In this document: piece after piece, positions 21,533 through 30,727 of the stretch
How the letters are laid out: every line of letters starts with the position of its first letter
Numbering within the stretch: position 1 is the first letter of the stretch
DNA from: Syntrophomonadaceae bacterium
GTDB taxonomy: Bacteria; Bacillota; PH28-bin88
Reading direction: 5' to 3'
NCBI GenBank assembly: GCA_018333865.1
Contig: JAGXSE010000037.1
Location: forward strand, 94,048-158,047
Length of the DNA: 64,000 bases
Notes under the pieces: model-generated
Database searches by the model: none
Told to the model about the DNA's origin: nothing
The model's input: the letters and a program-made list of their open reading frames with translations, nothing else
Program-made: the position numbers and the translations under genes

Positions 21533-24229
21533 CTACCAGGTAGCCGTAAGTGATGTGCCGAATTTTTGAGCAGCCTCTCCATGAATCCTCAGTTTCCATG
21601 AGCGTGCCTGCAACGCAGCCATAATTTCTTCTGCCGCCCGCAGCGGATCTGTTTCCCAGATAAAATGGCCGCCGAAGACGTCCTGCGCAATGTCCAGCAA
21701 AAGACCATTGACCAGGCCGCTACCGAGAACCGGAGGAATAACACCGACATGGACAGGCAGGCCCATGGCTACATTCCAGGAACCTATAGACAGGGATTTC
21801 TCCGTCATTGCTTCCGGCGCACTGGCAGCAAATGGGATTTTGGGAGTATCGACACCCAGATCATTAGCAATGGCTGTAGCCAGGTCGGCAGCTCTGGTGT
21901 TGTCTACACAGGAGCCCATATGAAACACAAGCGGCAGGCCGCCCTGAAGTTTTTGGGCATTAGCCTCCTCCAAGCGCCGCAGGAAGGCTTTCAGCCCCTC
22001 TCCGGCATAAATCTCAACTGCCTCAGGGGTGAGCAGTCCAAGCTTTGCAAAGGCTCCGGCGGCACAGCCGGTAGCCAATAAAAAGACATCTTTCTTAGCT
22101 AACGATTTGGCTATAGTAATATAACTGTTGTCCTGAGTAGTCTTTAAATTGTTGCATCCAGCAAACAGCACCACACCGCGCAGTTCTCCGCACTTCAACG
22201 CTTCAGTCAGCACACTAACCGGAGCAGCGGGGTTCAGCGCTGAAAACAGGTCGTAAAGGGTTTCCAGGCTGAATCCGGCGACCACCTTGGATTTGACTGC
22301 CGGAATAAAGCAAGGCGTACCTGCTCGTTCCCGGTAAGCTGCAATCGCCAGGCGGATTACATCCTTGGCTTTAAGCAGTGCATTTTCTGTGGTAAAGTCT
22401 AAATAATGGGAGCCTGGGATACGGGCATTTTTAGCTGTCGTGACTATCCGTGTCTTGAAGCACTCGGCAACTGCCTGAACGCTGGGCATAATACACTGTA
22501 CATCCACCACCATCACATCTAAGGCCCCAGTCATAATCGGCAGCTCCTGGGACATAAAATTGGTTGCCAGCGGTACACCCTGGCGCATCAAGACCTCGTT
22601 ACCGGTACAGCAGACACCCATTAACTGGATACCATTGGCTCCGGCCTCTTCCGCCTCTTTTTCCAGCTCCCGCGCTGCCCGGACAATCATTTCCGACAAG
22701 AGCGGGTTATGACCATGAACAGCAATGTTAACCTTTGTCTGATCTATCACACCCAGGTTAGCCTCAGTATAGACCGGAACGGGAACACCAAAGAGCACAT
22801 CAGAAAGGTCAGTCCCTACATGCATTCCGGCAAAATCAGCCAGTGCCGCCTCCAGTGTTTTAAAAACCAGGCTGACCGGATCTGCATCCATCCCCAAGTG
22901 GGTCTGGCTCATGGCGGTGGCGATAGTGTCAAAAATGCTGGTCGGCAAAATATCTGTCTCCCGGAACTTTTTGACGCGGTCAGGTGTAACTACCTTCTCC
23001 ACCCACTGCAGGTAGCCATCGCTCAGACGGCCGTATTCCGCCAGGCCGCAATCCACCACATCGCGCAAAATATCTATATTATCGCGCCCTAGTGTCGAAA
23101 TGCCCAGCCTTTCTGCTATGGCCAATAATTTTTGCGGACTGGAGATTTTGTAATCTCCAGATCTCCCCTCCGCCACTGACTTCAAAGTGAGCAGGATATG
23201 CTTGGCATGATCCGAATGGGCTGCCGTACCACCAAGAACGGAACGAAGCAAATTACGAGCTACAATGGTGTAAGCGGTAGCGCCGCAGACGCCTTTAGGG
23301 GCGGCGGATGTGATCTGGCACGGCCCCTGGATACAAATACGGCAACAAATGCCAGTATCACCGTAGCGGCACTGGGGCTGTTGCGCCAAATAGCGATCAT
23401 AGGCGGTAGCGACCGGTAATTTCCTAGCCAACATCCCTTGCACTGCAGGGTCGGCAGACCTTTGCCGGTCCTCTGCCAGGCTGGTGGCCGTCGCAACTGC
23501 TTCCCGGTGCAGCTCGCCCGCGAAGTGCAGGATCGTGTCTTTAAGTTCCCGGTCCATCTTCATGCTGCCGGTACAGGGATAATTGTGCCATTTGTTGCCA
23601 ACTATTTCCGCCAGTTTCTCGTCATCCGGCACCCCAGCCAGGTTGCGGGCAACAAAATAGGCCGCTCCGCATGGAGAACTTTGCACAACTCTCGCTTCCT
23701 GGATTACCCCGTCCAGCTTTTTGATGCTGAATTGGGGATAACCGATCCGAAAATAGCGGATAAACTTGTTAACCTCCGGATGCACTGCATTTTCCCGCAA
23801 CGCGCAAAATGGTTTGGGGAAAACAATCTCCAAACTAGTTCCACGGGCCTTTTGCTCTACCTGACGGCGTGCGCCACCTTGTAACCAAAGCGGATCCTCT
23901 AGCGGTACAACCAGTGCTTTAACACCAGCCTGGACACAAAGCTCCGGCAAGGAAAGCAAAATGTCTTGATGCAGGTTGATAGCCAGTACAGTATGCACGC
24001 CGTTTAAAGCAGAAACAGGCGGCAGGTACTGGATCGGGTCTTCTTCCAGCATCACCGGCAGATTATTGGGCTGTTCCCAGACCAAGACAATGTCCCGGGA
24101 ATAATTCAAGTCGTACTGCCGACGACATTCGGTGCAGTCGGTACAACCGGTGCAAAATTTTTCCACATCCTGCAGGTGGCTATGAATTTTTTGGCCGAAG
24201 GACCCGCTATATAAAATAGCTATTTTCAC
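21533..24229 (-). CDS. acsA: Fusion protein: DUF166 (DfsP-like) domain + Ni-CODH catalytic subunit AcsA/CooS
   Basis: About 898 residues from a GTG at 24229 (AAGGAGG 8 bases upstream). Residues 1-235 look like DUF166: VKIAILYSGSFGQKI, a cysteine-rich CTGCTDCTECRR, and SSPCGAAYFVARNL where some family members have a catalytic Cys or Sec. From about 250 the protein is a complete Ni-CODH: YDRYLAQQPQC...CCRICIQGPCQ (D/B clusters), HGHNPLLSE, GVCCTGNE, VDVQCIMPS, FAGCNN, ATGCAAGAFAK and MGSCVDN for the C-cluster. Bacterial CODHs are normally about 640-670 residues and have no such extension. There is no stop or frameshift at the junction. It converts CO2 and CO, feeding AcsB. Confidence 0.9.
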   Translation of the reverse strand: MKIAILYSGSFGQKIHSHLQDVEKFCTGCTDCTECRRQYDLNYSRDIVLVWEQPNNLPVMLEEDPIQYLPPVSALNGVHTVLAINLHQDILLSLPELCVQAGVKALVVPLEDPLWLQGGARRQVEQKARGTSLEIVFPKPFCALRENAVHPEVNKFIRYFRIGYPQFSIKKLDGVIQEARVVQSSPCGAAYFVARNLAGVPDDEKLAEIVGNKWHNYPCTGSMKMDRELKDTILHFAGELHREAVATATSLAEDRQRSADPAVQGMLARKLPVATAYDRYLAQQPQCRYGDTGICCRICIQGPCQITSAAPKGVCGATAYTIVARNLLRSVLGGTAAHSDHAKHILLTLKSVAEGRSGDYKISSPQKLLAIAERLGISTLGRDNIDILRDVVDCGLAEYGRLSDGYLQWVEKVVTPDRVKKFRETDILPTSIFDTIATAMSQTHLGMDADPVSLVFKTLEAALADFAGMHVGTDLSDVLFGVPVPVYTEANLGVIDQTKVNIAVHGHNPLLSEMIVRAARELEKEAEEAGANGIQLMGVCCTGNEVLMRQGVPLATNFMSQELPIMTGALDVMVVDVQCIMPSVQAVAECFKTRIVTTAKNARIPGSHYLDFTTENALLKAKDVIRLAIAAYRERAGTPCFIPAVKSKVVAGFSLETLYDLFSALNPAAPVSVLTEALKCGELRGVVLFAGCNNLKTTQDNSYITIAKSLAKKDVFLLATGCAAGAFAKLGLLTPEAVEIYAGEGLKAFLRRLEEANAQKLQGGLPLVFHMGSCVDNTRAADLATAIANDLGVDTPKIPFAASAPEAMTEKSLSIGSWNVAMGLPVHVGVIPPVLGSGLVNGLLLDIAQDVFGGHFIWETDPLRAAEEIMAALQARSWKLRIHGEAAQKFGTSLTATW

Positions 24230-24297
24230 TTTGGCTGCCTCCTTGTTACTGTCCACGCCGTCAGATCTAAGCAATCATTCAACTGGTTTCACAAACC

Positions 24298-25662
24298 TTA
24301 AGCTACGCTATTGCGACGTTTTTTCAGCTCATGCAAATATTTGGGCAGGTCAGTCGCCTCTCTTGGGCCAACAAGAATTTCCCAGCCAGGCAACTCATCT
24401 TCCAGGTCACCCTTAAGGCGAGCCACATACCCAGGGAGGATCAGCTGCTTATGAGTCACCTTATCGGCTAAGGATTGTTTCTTGACCATTTCAGCAATTG
24501 TCTCCGGAACGAACTTGCCGGTAGACCAGGCTGCCAGCACACATAAGCCTCCCGTATCCTGGCAAAGCAAATATACAGGCAGCTTGCTGTTTTCCGTCTC
24601 ACCAGCCACAGCGTAATATGTCAGGGCAAAGTTGGTCGTGACCAGCACAGCAGCACTTTCATCTGCCTCGTTAAAGGAATAGACCTTGCTTTCAACAGTT
24701 GGCGCCACTCTCGGATCAGTATAAATATCCTGGCGTACTGTCAATAATGTCTCGAAACCCGCTGGCGAAACATCATCCAGGACAATAATACCAGCATACC
24801 TTGCTATACCTGCGGAAGCTAACAGCAGTTGGGTGTCTATATCGGAGGTAACTGCTGGTCCATAAAAGAGGGTCGGATAACCTAAGGTTCTAAACTTATG
24901 CAATAAAGAAGCACGACGGATGATTGTTTGATCCCGAACCAGGTCCGGCAGGGTGCGGGAACCAGGTTCCAGCACCAGGTTTTCCAGACCCATTTCCTTC
25001 AGTTTTCCTGACAGGTCAGCCAGGGTTTCCAGGCTTTTAGCCCTGGCGCAGACAGCGGCGCTCTTATCGAGATTAGGCACAACTTGCGTATAGTTCTCAG
25101 CGGTAACACAGACCAGCGGGTTCCTGTTCTTACTTGCTTCGTAGGCGGCAAGCAAACAGCCGGGCTCATCAGCCATCAGGATCAGGCCGGCGTCAGTTTC
25201 CGCCAAGGTTCTTTCCACCAGTTTATGGTACCGGCTGCTGTCTCCACTGGTGCAGTGTAAAGCCACCAGATCAAAGCGGGATATTTTGTCAAGCCTATCA
25301 TACTGCCAGGCCAGTTTGGCCAGCTTGTTGCCCCAGATCTCTTCGCTTTCTCCGTCAGCGATCTGCAAGGCAAGTCCGGGCGGTTGTAAAAAGGTTTTTT
25401 GGTGGCGGTACATTACCTCTTCTGCACCGATGACCACTTGCCTGGGTCCCTGGCCAATTTTAACCTGCCTGATCGGTGGTTGGAGCATGTCTTCTATTTG
25501 TGCCTTTGAATCTAACGAAAGATAGGAACACTTTTCCAGCGCAATACCAGCATTAGCCAATTTCATGGCAAAAGCAAAACAGGTGGCTAAACCGCATTCC
25601 TTGCAGTTTTTCTTGCCGTTTTCCGGTAATAACTTCTGAATATCCGAAGCTTTTACAGGCAT
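24298..25662 (-). CDS. Corrinoid iron-sulfur protein large subunit (copy 2, CdhE-like)
   Basis: 454 residues, homologous to AcsC. It has the N-terminal cluster motif NCKECGLATCFAF...EKCSYL, the same TIM barrel plus C-terminal corrinoid domain, and ends EILVGPREATDLPKYLHELKK. It differs clearly from copy 1. It follows directly on cdhC and with the delta subunit at 29826-30707 would make the corrinoid protein of the archaeal-type set. AAAGGAG lies upstream of the ATG. Confidence 0.9.
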   Translation of the reverse strand: MPVKASDIQKLLPENGKKNCKECGLATCFAFAMKLANAGIALEKCSYLSLDSKAQIEDMLQPPIRQVKIGQGPRQVVIGAEEVMYRHQKTFLQPPGLALQIADGESEEIWGNKLAKLAWQYDRLDKISRFDLVALHCTSGDSSRYHKLVERTLAETDAGLILMADEPGCLLAAYEASKNRNPLVCVTAENYTQVVPNLDKSAAVCARAKSLETLADLSGKLKEMGLENLVLEPGSRTLPDLVRDQTIIRRASLLHKFRTLGYPTLFYGPAVTSDIDTQLLLASAGIARYAGIIVLDDVSPAGFETLLTVRQDIYTDPRVAPTVESKVYSFNEADESAAVLVTTNFALTYYAVAGETENSKLPVYLLCQDTGGLCVLAAWSTGKFVPETIAEMVKKQSLADKVTHKQLILPGYVARLKGDLEDELPGWEILVGPREATDLPKYLHELKKRRNSVA

Positions 25663-25688
25663 ATAAACACTCCTTTCAAGCAGGGTTA

Positions 25689-26876
25689 TTAAAGCCGCCC
25701 AGCGTTCTGCATGAATTCGGTCAGTTCATCTACGTTTTGCACATCTTTTTCAGTAGCGATTTTATCGGCCAGCTCTGCCGGAATACTATCTTTTGCTGAT
25801 TCTTTTAACGTAGAGGTCATCCAGGCAACCCGGTTAAAGCCGCCATCAGCAATCAAAAATTTGGGTGACCTGAGATACTGAATGCCGATTCCGACATAGC
25901 CTTCATTTTGCTTGCCACCACTAGCCAGACCAGCCAGGGTAGAAAATGGATCGCCGATTACAGTTGACCCGACAAAGTCCCTGGAGACAATGCCAAAGCC
26001 ATCAACTTCGGGGATGTAAAATACAATTGCCTCGAAACAGCCACAGGAAGTATGCGGATAGGAAAGGGCACTGTGGAGGCTAAATTGGGTTGTTTCTCCC
26101 ATAGAACGCTCAGTTACCACCTTGTTAACATTGTCATAAGAGATATTCTCAGGGTCGACGAGGTTGCCCTTGGGCACAGCAAACTGAGCACCCTCGGGGT
26201 CAACCTTGGTGGCAGCGCGACCGTCGAGCCAGTTAATGGCGCCACAGAGTGAAATACGCTCTGGCGTGATAATGCAGACATGGGTGGGAGCAAAGCTTTG
26301 ACAGAGGACACAACCGTAGAATTCCTCCACGTCCTCCTCCCGCATGCCCTGAATTCTGTCATCCCGCTCTTTATATACCTGCATGGCTCCTGCCAGCAAC
26401 TCCTGAACCTTAACCTGGTCGGTAACAAATTCCACCGACATTTTTTCAATCACCGGCAGTTCTGCAGTAAAGAGATCGATGAGAATCCGCCCTACATGTT
26501 CCAGTGAGTTTAAGCCTTTTTTATAGGCATTTTTATGGATGCGGATCCAGATATCGTAGCGCTGTGCCATATGAAAGACGCCTTCCAGGTAATTGATATA
26601 TTGATGGATACGCCGCTCCAACACCGCTTCCAGATCTTTTTCCAGCGCTTCCCCAGCCACGTCTATCTTAATAAAAATAGGGCTGGAGGTGCCTTCCGGC
26701 AAATCTTTAATATCGGGCCCGGTAATGATAATTTGATCGTGCTCTACCTCATCGAGGCCCTTGACAGTGACCAGTTCACCCTTTTGGGCCACCTCCGGGC
26801 CACCAAACTCTACCTGGAATTCATTTTTGCGAATTCTTTCCCCTTCATACTGCGGACCAACGTCTACCACGTACAT
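25689..26876 (-). CDS. cdhC: Acetyl-CoA synthase, archaeal type, CdhC (ACDS beta)
   Basis: 395 residues. It lacks the 300-residue N-terminal domain of AcsB and begins with the second domain (VDVGPQYEGERIRKNE), as archaeal CdhC does. A-cluster ligands are intact: CVLCQSFAPTHVC...SLCGA...TSCGCFEAI. GGGAGG lies 9 bases before the ATG. Its neighbours cdhB and cdhA encode the archaeal-type CODH that normally feeds it. It is therefore a second, structurally different ACS in the same operon as AcsB. Confidence 0.94.
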   Translation of the reverse strand: MYVVDVGPQYEGERIRKNEFQVEFGGPEVAQKGELVTVKGLDEVEHDQIIITGPDIKDLPEGTSSPIFIKIDVAGEALEKDLEAVLERRIHQYINYLEGVFHMAQRYDIWIRIHKNAYKKGLNSLEHVGRILIDLFTAELPVIEKMSVEFVTDQVKVQELLAGAMQVYKERDDRIQGMREEDVEEFYGCVLCQSFAPTHVCIITPERISLCGAINWLDGRAATKVDPEGAQFAVPKGNLVDPENISYDNVNKVVTERSMGETTQFSLHSALSYPHTSCGCFEAIVFYIPEVDGFGIVSRDFVGSTVIGDPFSTLAGLASGGKQNEGYVGIGIQYLRSPKFLIADGGFNRVAWMTSTLKESAKDSIPAELADKIATEKDVQNVDELTEFMQNAGRL

Positions 26877-26913
26877 GTTACCTTACCTCCCTTAAGTATA
26901 TTTTTTAAATTAT

Positions 26914-27474
26914 TTACTCAGTGGTGCCAAGTGCACTTACCAACTCTGACAAATACTCCTGCCACTTTTCCCTCTTCACAAGCACCGGTACGGCAAAGTC
27001 AGCATTGGGGTGGCTGCGGCGGCAAATTGCGAAGGTTTTCAAGTGGGGGGCAAAGTGTTTCAGGGTGGCCAGCCCGCGTTCAGCCAGATCGCACCTCACA
27101 CCGGTAAACAGCACCAAGTCATGGTAGCCCTTACCGCGAACACCAGCCCATTCCTTGTCCTTTAAGAAATGGATGATCTCAATGATGTCATAGGTTGAAT
27201 CGGGACGAACTCCCAGTTCCAGCATCTTTCTCTTGACATGAGCCGTGGCACATATGGGAATATTGCGTGACTTGGCAATTTCAAGCGCATAATCAATCAG
27301 CAATCTGTCACCTACAGGCGAATCGATAACTTCCGGGCCAAAAATATACAATGGATTTTTAGCCTTTTCAATTATTTTTGCCGCCTCACCCGGCAAAGCA
27401 ACTACCTTGGCTGCTTTGGTGCCAGTTAAAACATTGACTTTGTAGTAAGGCAAGGTCATTAACTCTGTGGTCAT
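26914..27474 (-). CDS. cdhB: CODH epsilon subunit CdhB
   Basis: 186 residues with the Rossmann-like DHS fold of the ACDS epsilon subunit: PLYIFGPEVIDSPVGDRLLIDYA near the N terminus and DLVLFTGVRCDLAERGLATLKHF. In methanogens it is a small tight partner of CdhA, possibly flavin-related. Bacterial-type CODH does not use it, so its presence supports a true archaeal-type alpha-epsilon enzyme. The start has GGAGGG upstream. Confidence 0.92.
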   Translation of the reverse strand: MTTELMTLPYYKVNVLTGTKAAKVVALPGEAAKIIEKAKNPLYIFGPEVIDSPVGDRLLIDYALEIAKSRNIPICATAHVKRKMLELGVRPDSTYDIIEIIHFLKDKEWAGVRGKGYHDLVLFTGVRCDLAERGLATLKHFAPHLKTFAICRRSHPNADFAVPVLVKREKWQEYLSELVSALGTTE

Positions 27475-27493
27475 ACAAGATCCCTCCCGATTC

Positions 27494-29800
27494 TTATTTT
27501 ATAGTCGCCTCAATGGGAACTTTTGTCTCATAAGTGCCGATAATTGTCGGCAAGGAAAGGACAGGCTTAGGCTGCCAACCTACTTCCTTCAAGTATGCCA
27601 GCACTTCCCGCTTGTAAACAATGGGGATCTCTTTTTCTGTGCGGACGAAGTTCTGCAAGTCATCGGGAAGGGCACCAATAACCTGCTTGTATGCGGAAAT
27701 GTAACTATTCAGCTTGATGGCCCGGCCTGGTGGCGTGTCATTGCGGCGGAAGCACTGCTTGATGATGGTGACCAGCGCTCTCTCCTTTGTTTCCGTAACC
27801 AGCATCATGTGTTCCGGTGTAGGCTCGCCGGTGTCAACCCTTTGCTTGGTCCGGCCGTCAATTACCGTCCAGTCACCCATTTCTTTTTTACTCATAAACA
27901 GGCGGCGGTACTTGGAGCCGTGCGGACCAAGAACAACCGGAATGCCCCAGCGCACTGCCCCGGTTCCAATGGCCAGAGCCTTTTGGGAATAAGGACCCCA
28001 AACCACACCACAGGCTCCAACGCGGTTTAAAATATAGTCGGACATCAATTCAAAGTTGGCCCGATTCGGCAAGGTGGCAAATATATTAGCGATTTTGATC
28101 GCAGCCCCCACGACATGGGCATTAGCAACACAGGAACCGACGTTGACGATACAGCCGGCATCAAATTCGGGTGTGTATTTTTCATAAATAGTCTTGCCGT
28201 CTGCATCTTTTCTCATGGCTGCAGCCATAGCCGCACAGCCGGAAAGGGTGACGATATACTTGCGCCGAGCCAGCTCTTCTGCTAACCAGGCTACATCATC
28301 AATATCGCCAGGGAAATTGGAACAGCCGGCAAAAAGTACAACCCCGGGGATAGTGCCTAGAACAATAGGCGATCCGACCTTCCTGATTTCCACGTCATGA
28401 ATCGGGCCACGGCCAGAGCGCATTTTATAGGTGTCCCAGGTAGCAGCCGCTTGCATTATACGCAGGATTGGGATTTGGTGTACACATGCCTCTTCGCACT
28501 TGGCGCAACCATGGCAACGCAGGAACACTTCGCCTAACTTAGCAAAATTACCTTGTCTGGCCTGATTTACACCTGAACTTACAGGCAAAAGGTTAGGACA
28601 GGCTCTATTGCATGCTTCACAAGTTCCTGGGCATTTTCCAGCCAGAACTGATGCCTCCGTTTGGTTTAAAAGTTGCTTTTTGACGCTGCGATTGGGAGCC
28701 AGGGCAAGGGCGGCCCGCACGATTACTTCAGCCGCTTTTTCCGGATCTAAGATCAAATACTGTTTTTGTTTTTCCAGCACTTCGCGTAGAATATCATCAG
28801 CTTCTCTGGCTGAGGCGTTTTCCAGTCCATAGCATATCTTATCTGAACAAGCAATCATTGCCGCTCCGGCTTCTCTTGCCATCTGCGGAATATCTGTAAC
28901 TACACACTGCTCATCAGTAACCACCACATCAGCAAGGCCTGCTTTTAAGAAAAAGCGCTGCCGCGAGAGCGGGCCAATCACTTTGGCACCACTGGCATAC
29001 CGGGTCACGTCATGGGCTGTGCAACATAGTCCCCCCACCTCCACTTGATCATAGAGGTTGTGTTTTTGCAGATAATCGATAATCGCATTAGCCGTAACAG
29101 CATTGTGCCCCACAACTACAATGGTGGGCTTCGTTCTGTCTATGGCGCCCCAACCCAGATCAACTAACGGTGTGTCTGCTACAGAAGTAGGCAAACCGTA
29201 CCCAACAATTTGGGCAATATCGGCCGCTTCCAGCGCTACATGATCCAGCATACCGGCATGAAAGGCCTTGGATTCAAAATCCCGGTAATTACCTTCTTGC
29301 CCCATATGGGTAGAAGATACCAGATGAATCATTTCCCGCTCAACGTATTCAATAGCCTTGCGCAGGTCGCCAAGGTTTTCTGGTTTAAGGCCCATCACTG
29401 TCCTGATAATCGGGGCCTCTACGTTAACCTGGCTGCCGAGGTCAATTTTACGGTCTTCACCATATTTTTCAATCAGGTGATCGATCATGTGCCGGCCATG
29501 GGCGCCATGTGCCGCCGTGCCCATCAAAGAACAAATCAGGATCCACCTGGCCTGCTGCGAGGCAATGTCTATGCCGCAGGCGCCTTTTTTGTCTCCTGTC
29601 AAGTCGCATTTGCCATAGGTGCAAAGACAGCATAAGTCGCAAAACGGAGCATAAAAAGGCTCATACGTGTCAAGGAGGCGAAAGTCCCAATTGCGCAGGT
29701 CTGTCAGTGTGGGCATCGGTGTCGGACCAATCGGCTCCCAGGTGTCGTCTGCCTTGATTATTGTTTTAATTTCTGCTTCTCTCATATTGCTTTTTAACAT
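27494..29800 (-). CDS. cdhA: Ni-CODH, archaeal type alpha subunit CdhA
   Basis: 768 residues. The N-terminal cysteine motif CDLCCLCTYGKCDLTG binds the D/B clusters. The C-cluster residues are visible as VVGHNAV, GGLCCTAHD, TDEQCVVTDI, FAGCSN, LSGCAA and VGSCVAN. A two-cluster ferredoxin insert (CPGTCEACNRACP, CHGCAKCEEACVHQIP) marks the CdhA type and is absent from CooS/AcsA. It interconverts CO2 and CO with ferredoxin. GGAGG precedes the ATG at 29800. It is followed closely by cdhB and cdhC in the methanogen order A-B-C. Confidence 0.94.
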   Translation of the reverse strand: MLKSNMREAEIKTIIKADDTWEPIGPTPMPTLTDLRNWDFRLLDTYEPFYAPFCDLCCLCTYGKCDLTGDKKGACGIDIASQQARWILICSLMGTAAHGAHGRHMIDHLIEKYGEDRKIDLGSQVNVEAPIIRTVMGLKPENLGDLRKAIEYVEREMIHLVSSTHMGQEGNYRDFESKAFHAGMLDHVALEAADIAQIVGYGLPTSVADTPLVDLGWGAIDRTKPTIVVVGHNAVTANAIIDYLQKHNLYDQVEVGGLCCTAHDVTRYASGAKVIGPLSRQRFFLKAGLADVVVTDEQCVVTDIPQMAREAGAAMIACSDKICYGLENASAREADDILREVLEKQKQYLILDPEKAAEVIVRAALALAPNRSVKKQLLNQTEASVLAGKCPGTCEACNRACPNLLPVSSGVNQARQGNFAKLGEVFLRCHGCAKCEEACVHQIPILRIMQAAATWDTYKMRSGRGPIHDVEIRKVGSPIVLGTIPGVVLFAGCSNFPGDIDDVAWLAEELARRKYIVTLSGCAAMAAAMRKDADGKTIYEKYTPEFDAGCIVNVGSCVANAHVVGAAIKIANIFATLPNRANFELMSDYILNRVGACGVVWGPYSQKALAIGTGAVRWGIPVVLGPHGSKYRRLFMSKKEMGDWTVIDGRTKQRVDTGEPTPEHMMLVTETKERALVTIIKQCFRRNDTPPGRAIKLNSYISAYKQVIGALPDDLQNFVRTEKEIPIVYKREVLAYLKEVGWQPKPVLSLPTIIGTYETKVPIEATIK

Positions 29801-29825
29801 TTCTTATTTCCTCCCTCTCCAGAAC

Positions 29826-30707
29826 TTAGTTGACCAAGGCTCTAACGCGCTGCAGACTTTCCGGATGACGTAAGGTTACGATGTCTGCACCGGCAATTAA
29901 CAGGGTAAATGCAGTAAGTGCTTCCCAAAGAATACCTTTATCTGCATCCTGGGTTGCTTCCTTGGTTTTCCATGCCTCCTTCCCCACCCTGGCAATCAAT
30001 GGCGACTGCAAGGTTTTATCGTCATGTACGATCGCCGAGAGGCGAATGCGTTCCATGGTGGAATAAGCATAATCCAGTCCGTAGCCGGCAGCACAAGTCA
30101 GGGGATCAATAACTATCCTGTCTAGCGGGAATATCTTGCTGAGCCTGATGTTTAAATCTTTGGCCAAATTGATATCCATGGGAATCTGAGCGATAATTGC
30201 GTGCCCGTGTTCGAGGGCCACAGGTGCTATTTCCTGATAATTCTCCTTCAGTACCGGACCAATTAATAAGTTCATCCCGCTGCAGGTTGCGGCCACCACC
30301 GGCAGAACGGCAGCATCTTTTTCTTTCTCGCCCAAGCCAAAAACTACCAGCGGTACGTCAACTGCTTCGGCAACTTTTTTTACGCCGGCAGCAATCTCTA
30401 TTGCCGGCAGATCCTTTTCCATGCTGTTCAGATTCAGAAAAATCATCTCTGCCCCAAAGACTTCCACACATTTTTTAGCCCAGGCAACCGGAGACGATTT
30501 AACATCCGCGTAAAGATCCTGCAGACACAGTGTCCAGTCAGCCGGTTCGCTGTCAGTTATTTCCAGAGCAAGCTTTAGTTTAGCCGGTCTTCCTTCAAAA
30601 AAATGAAAAGGCAAGGTATTTTGTCCGCCAACTCCTATTTTTTTGACTTCTGGCCCCAGTACCAGTTCCTTGATTTCGCCAGGGTATTTTTCTATAAACT
30701 TTTCCAT
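29826..30707 (-). CDS. Corrinoid iron-sulfur protein small subunit (copy 2, CdhD-like)
   Basis: 293 residues, homologous to Acs[57 protein letters not shown] and ILWEALTAFTLLIAGADIVTLRHP. It is about 30 residues shorter than copy 1. It lies first in the archaeal-type block, between the methyltransferase and cdhA. GGAGG stands 8 bases before the ATG. Confidence 0.9.
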   Translation of the reverse strand: MEKFIEKYPGEIKELVLGPEVKKIGVGGQNTLPFHFFEGRPAKLKLALEITDSEPADWTLCLQDLYADVKSSPVAWAKKCVEVFGAEMIFLNLNSMEKDLPAIEIAAGVKKVAEAVDVPLVVFGLGEKEKDAAVLPVVAATCSGMNLLIGPVLKENYQEIAPVALEHGHAIIAQIPMDINLAKDLNIRLSKIFPLDRIVIDPLTCAAGYGLDYAYSTMERIRLSAIVHDDKTLQSPLIARVGKEAWKTKEATQDADKGILWEALTAFTLLIAGADIVTLRHPESLQRVRALVN

Positions 30708-30727
30708 ATTTTCAGCCTCCCCGCGTT

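Noticed and set aside
24230..24274. Longer start for the CODH fusion
   Set aside because: The GTG at 24229 has a perfectly spaced AAGGAGG and starts at the conserved VKIAILYSG.
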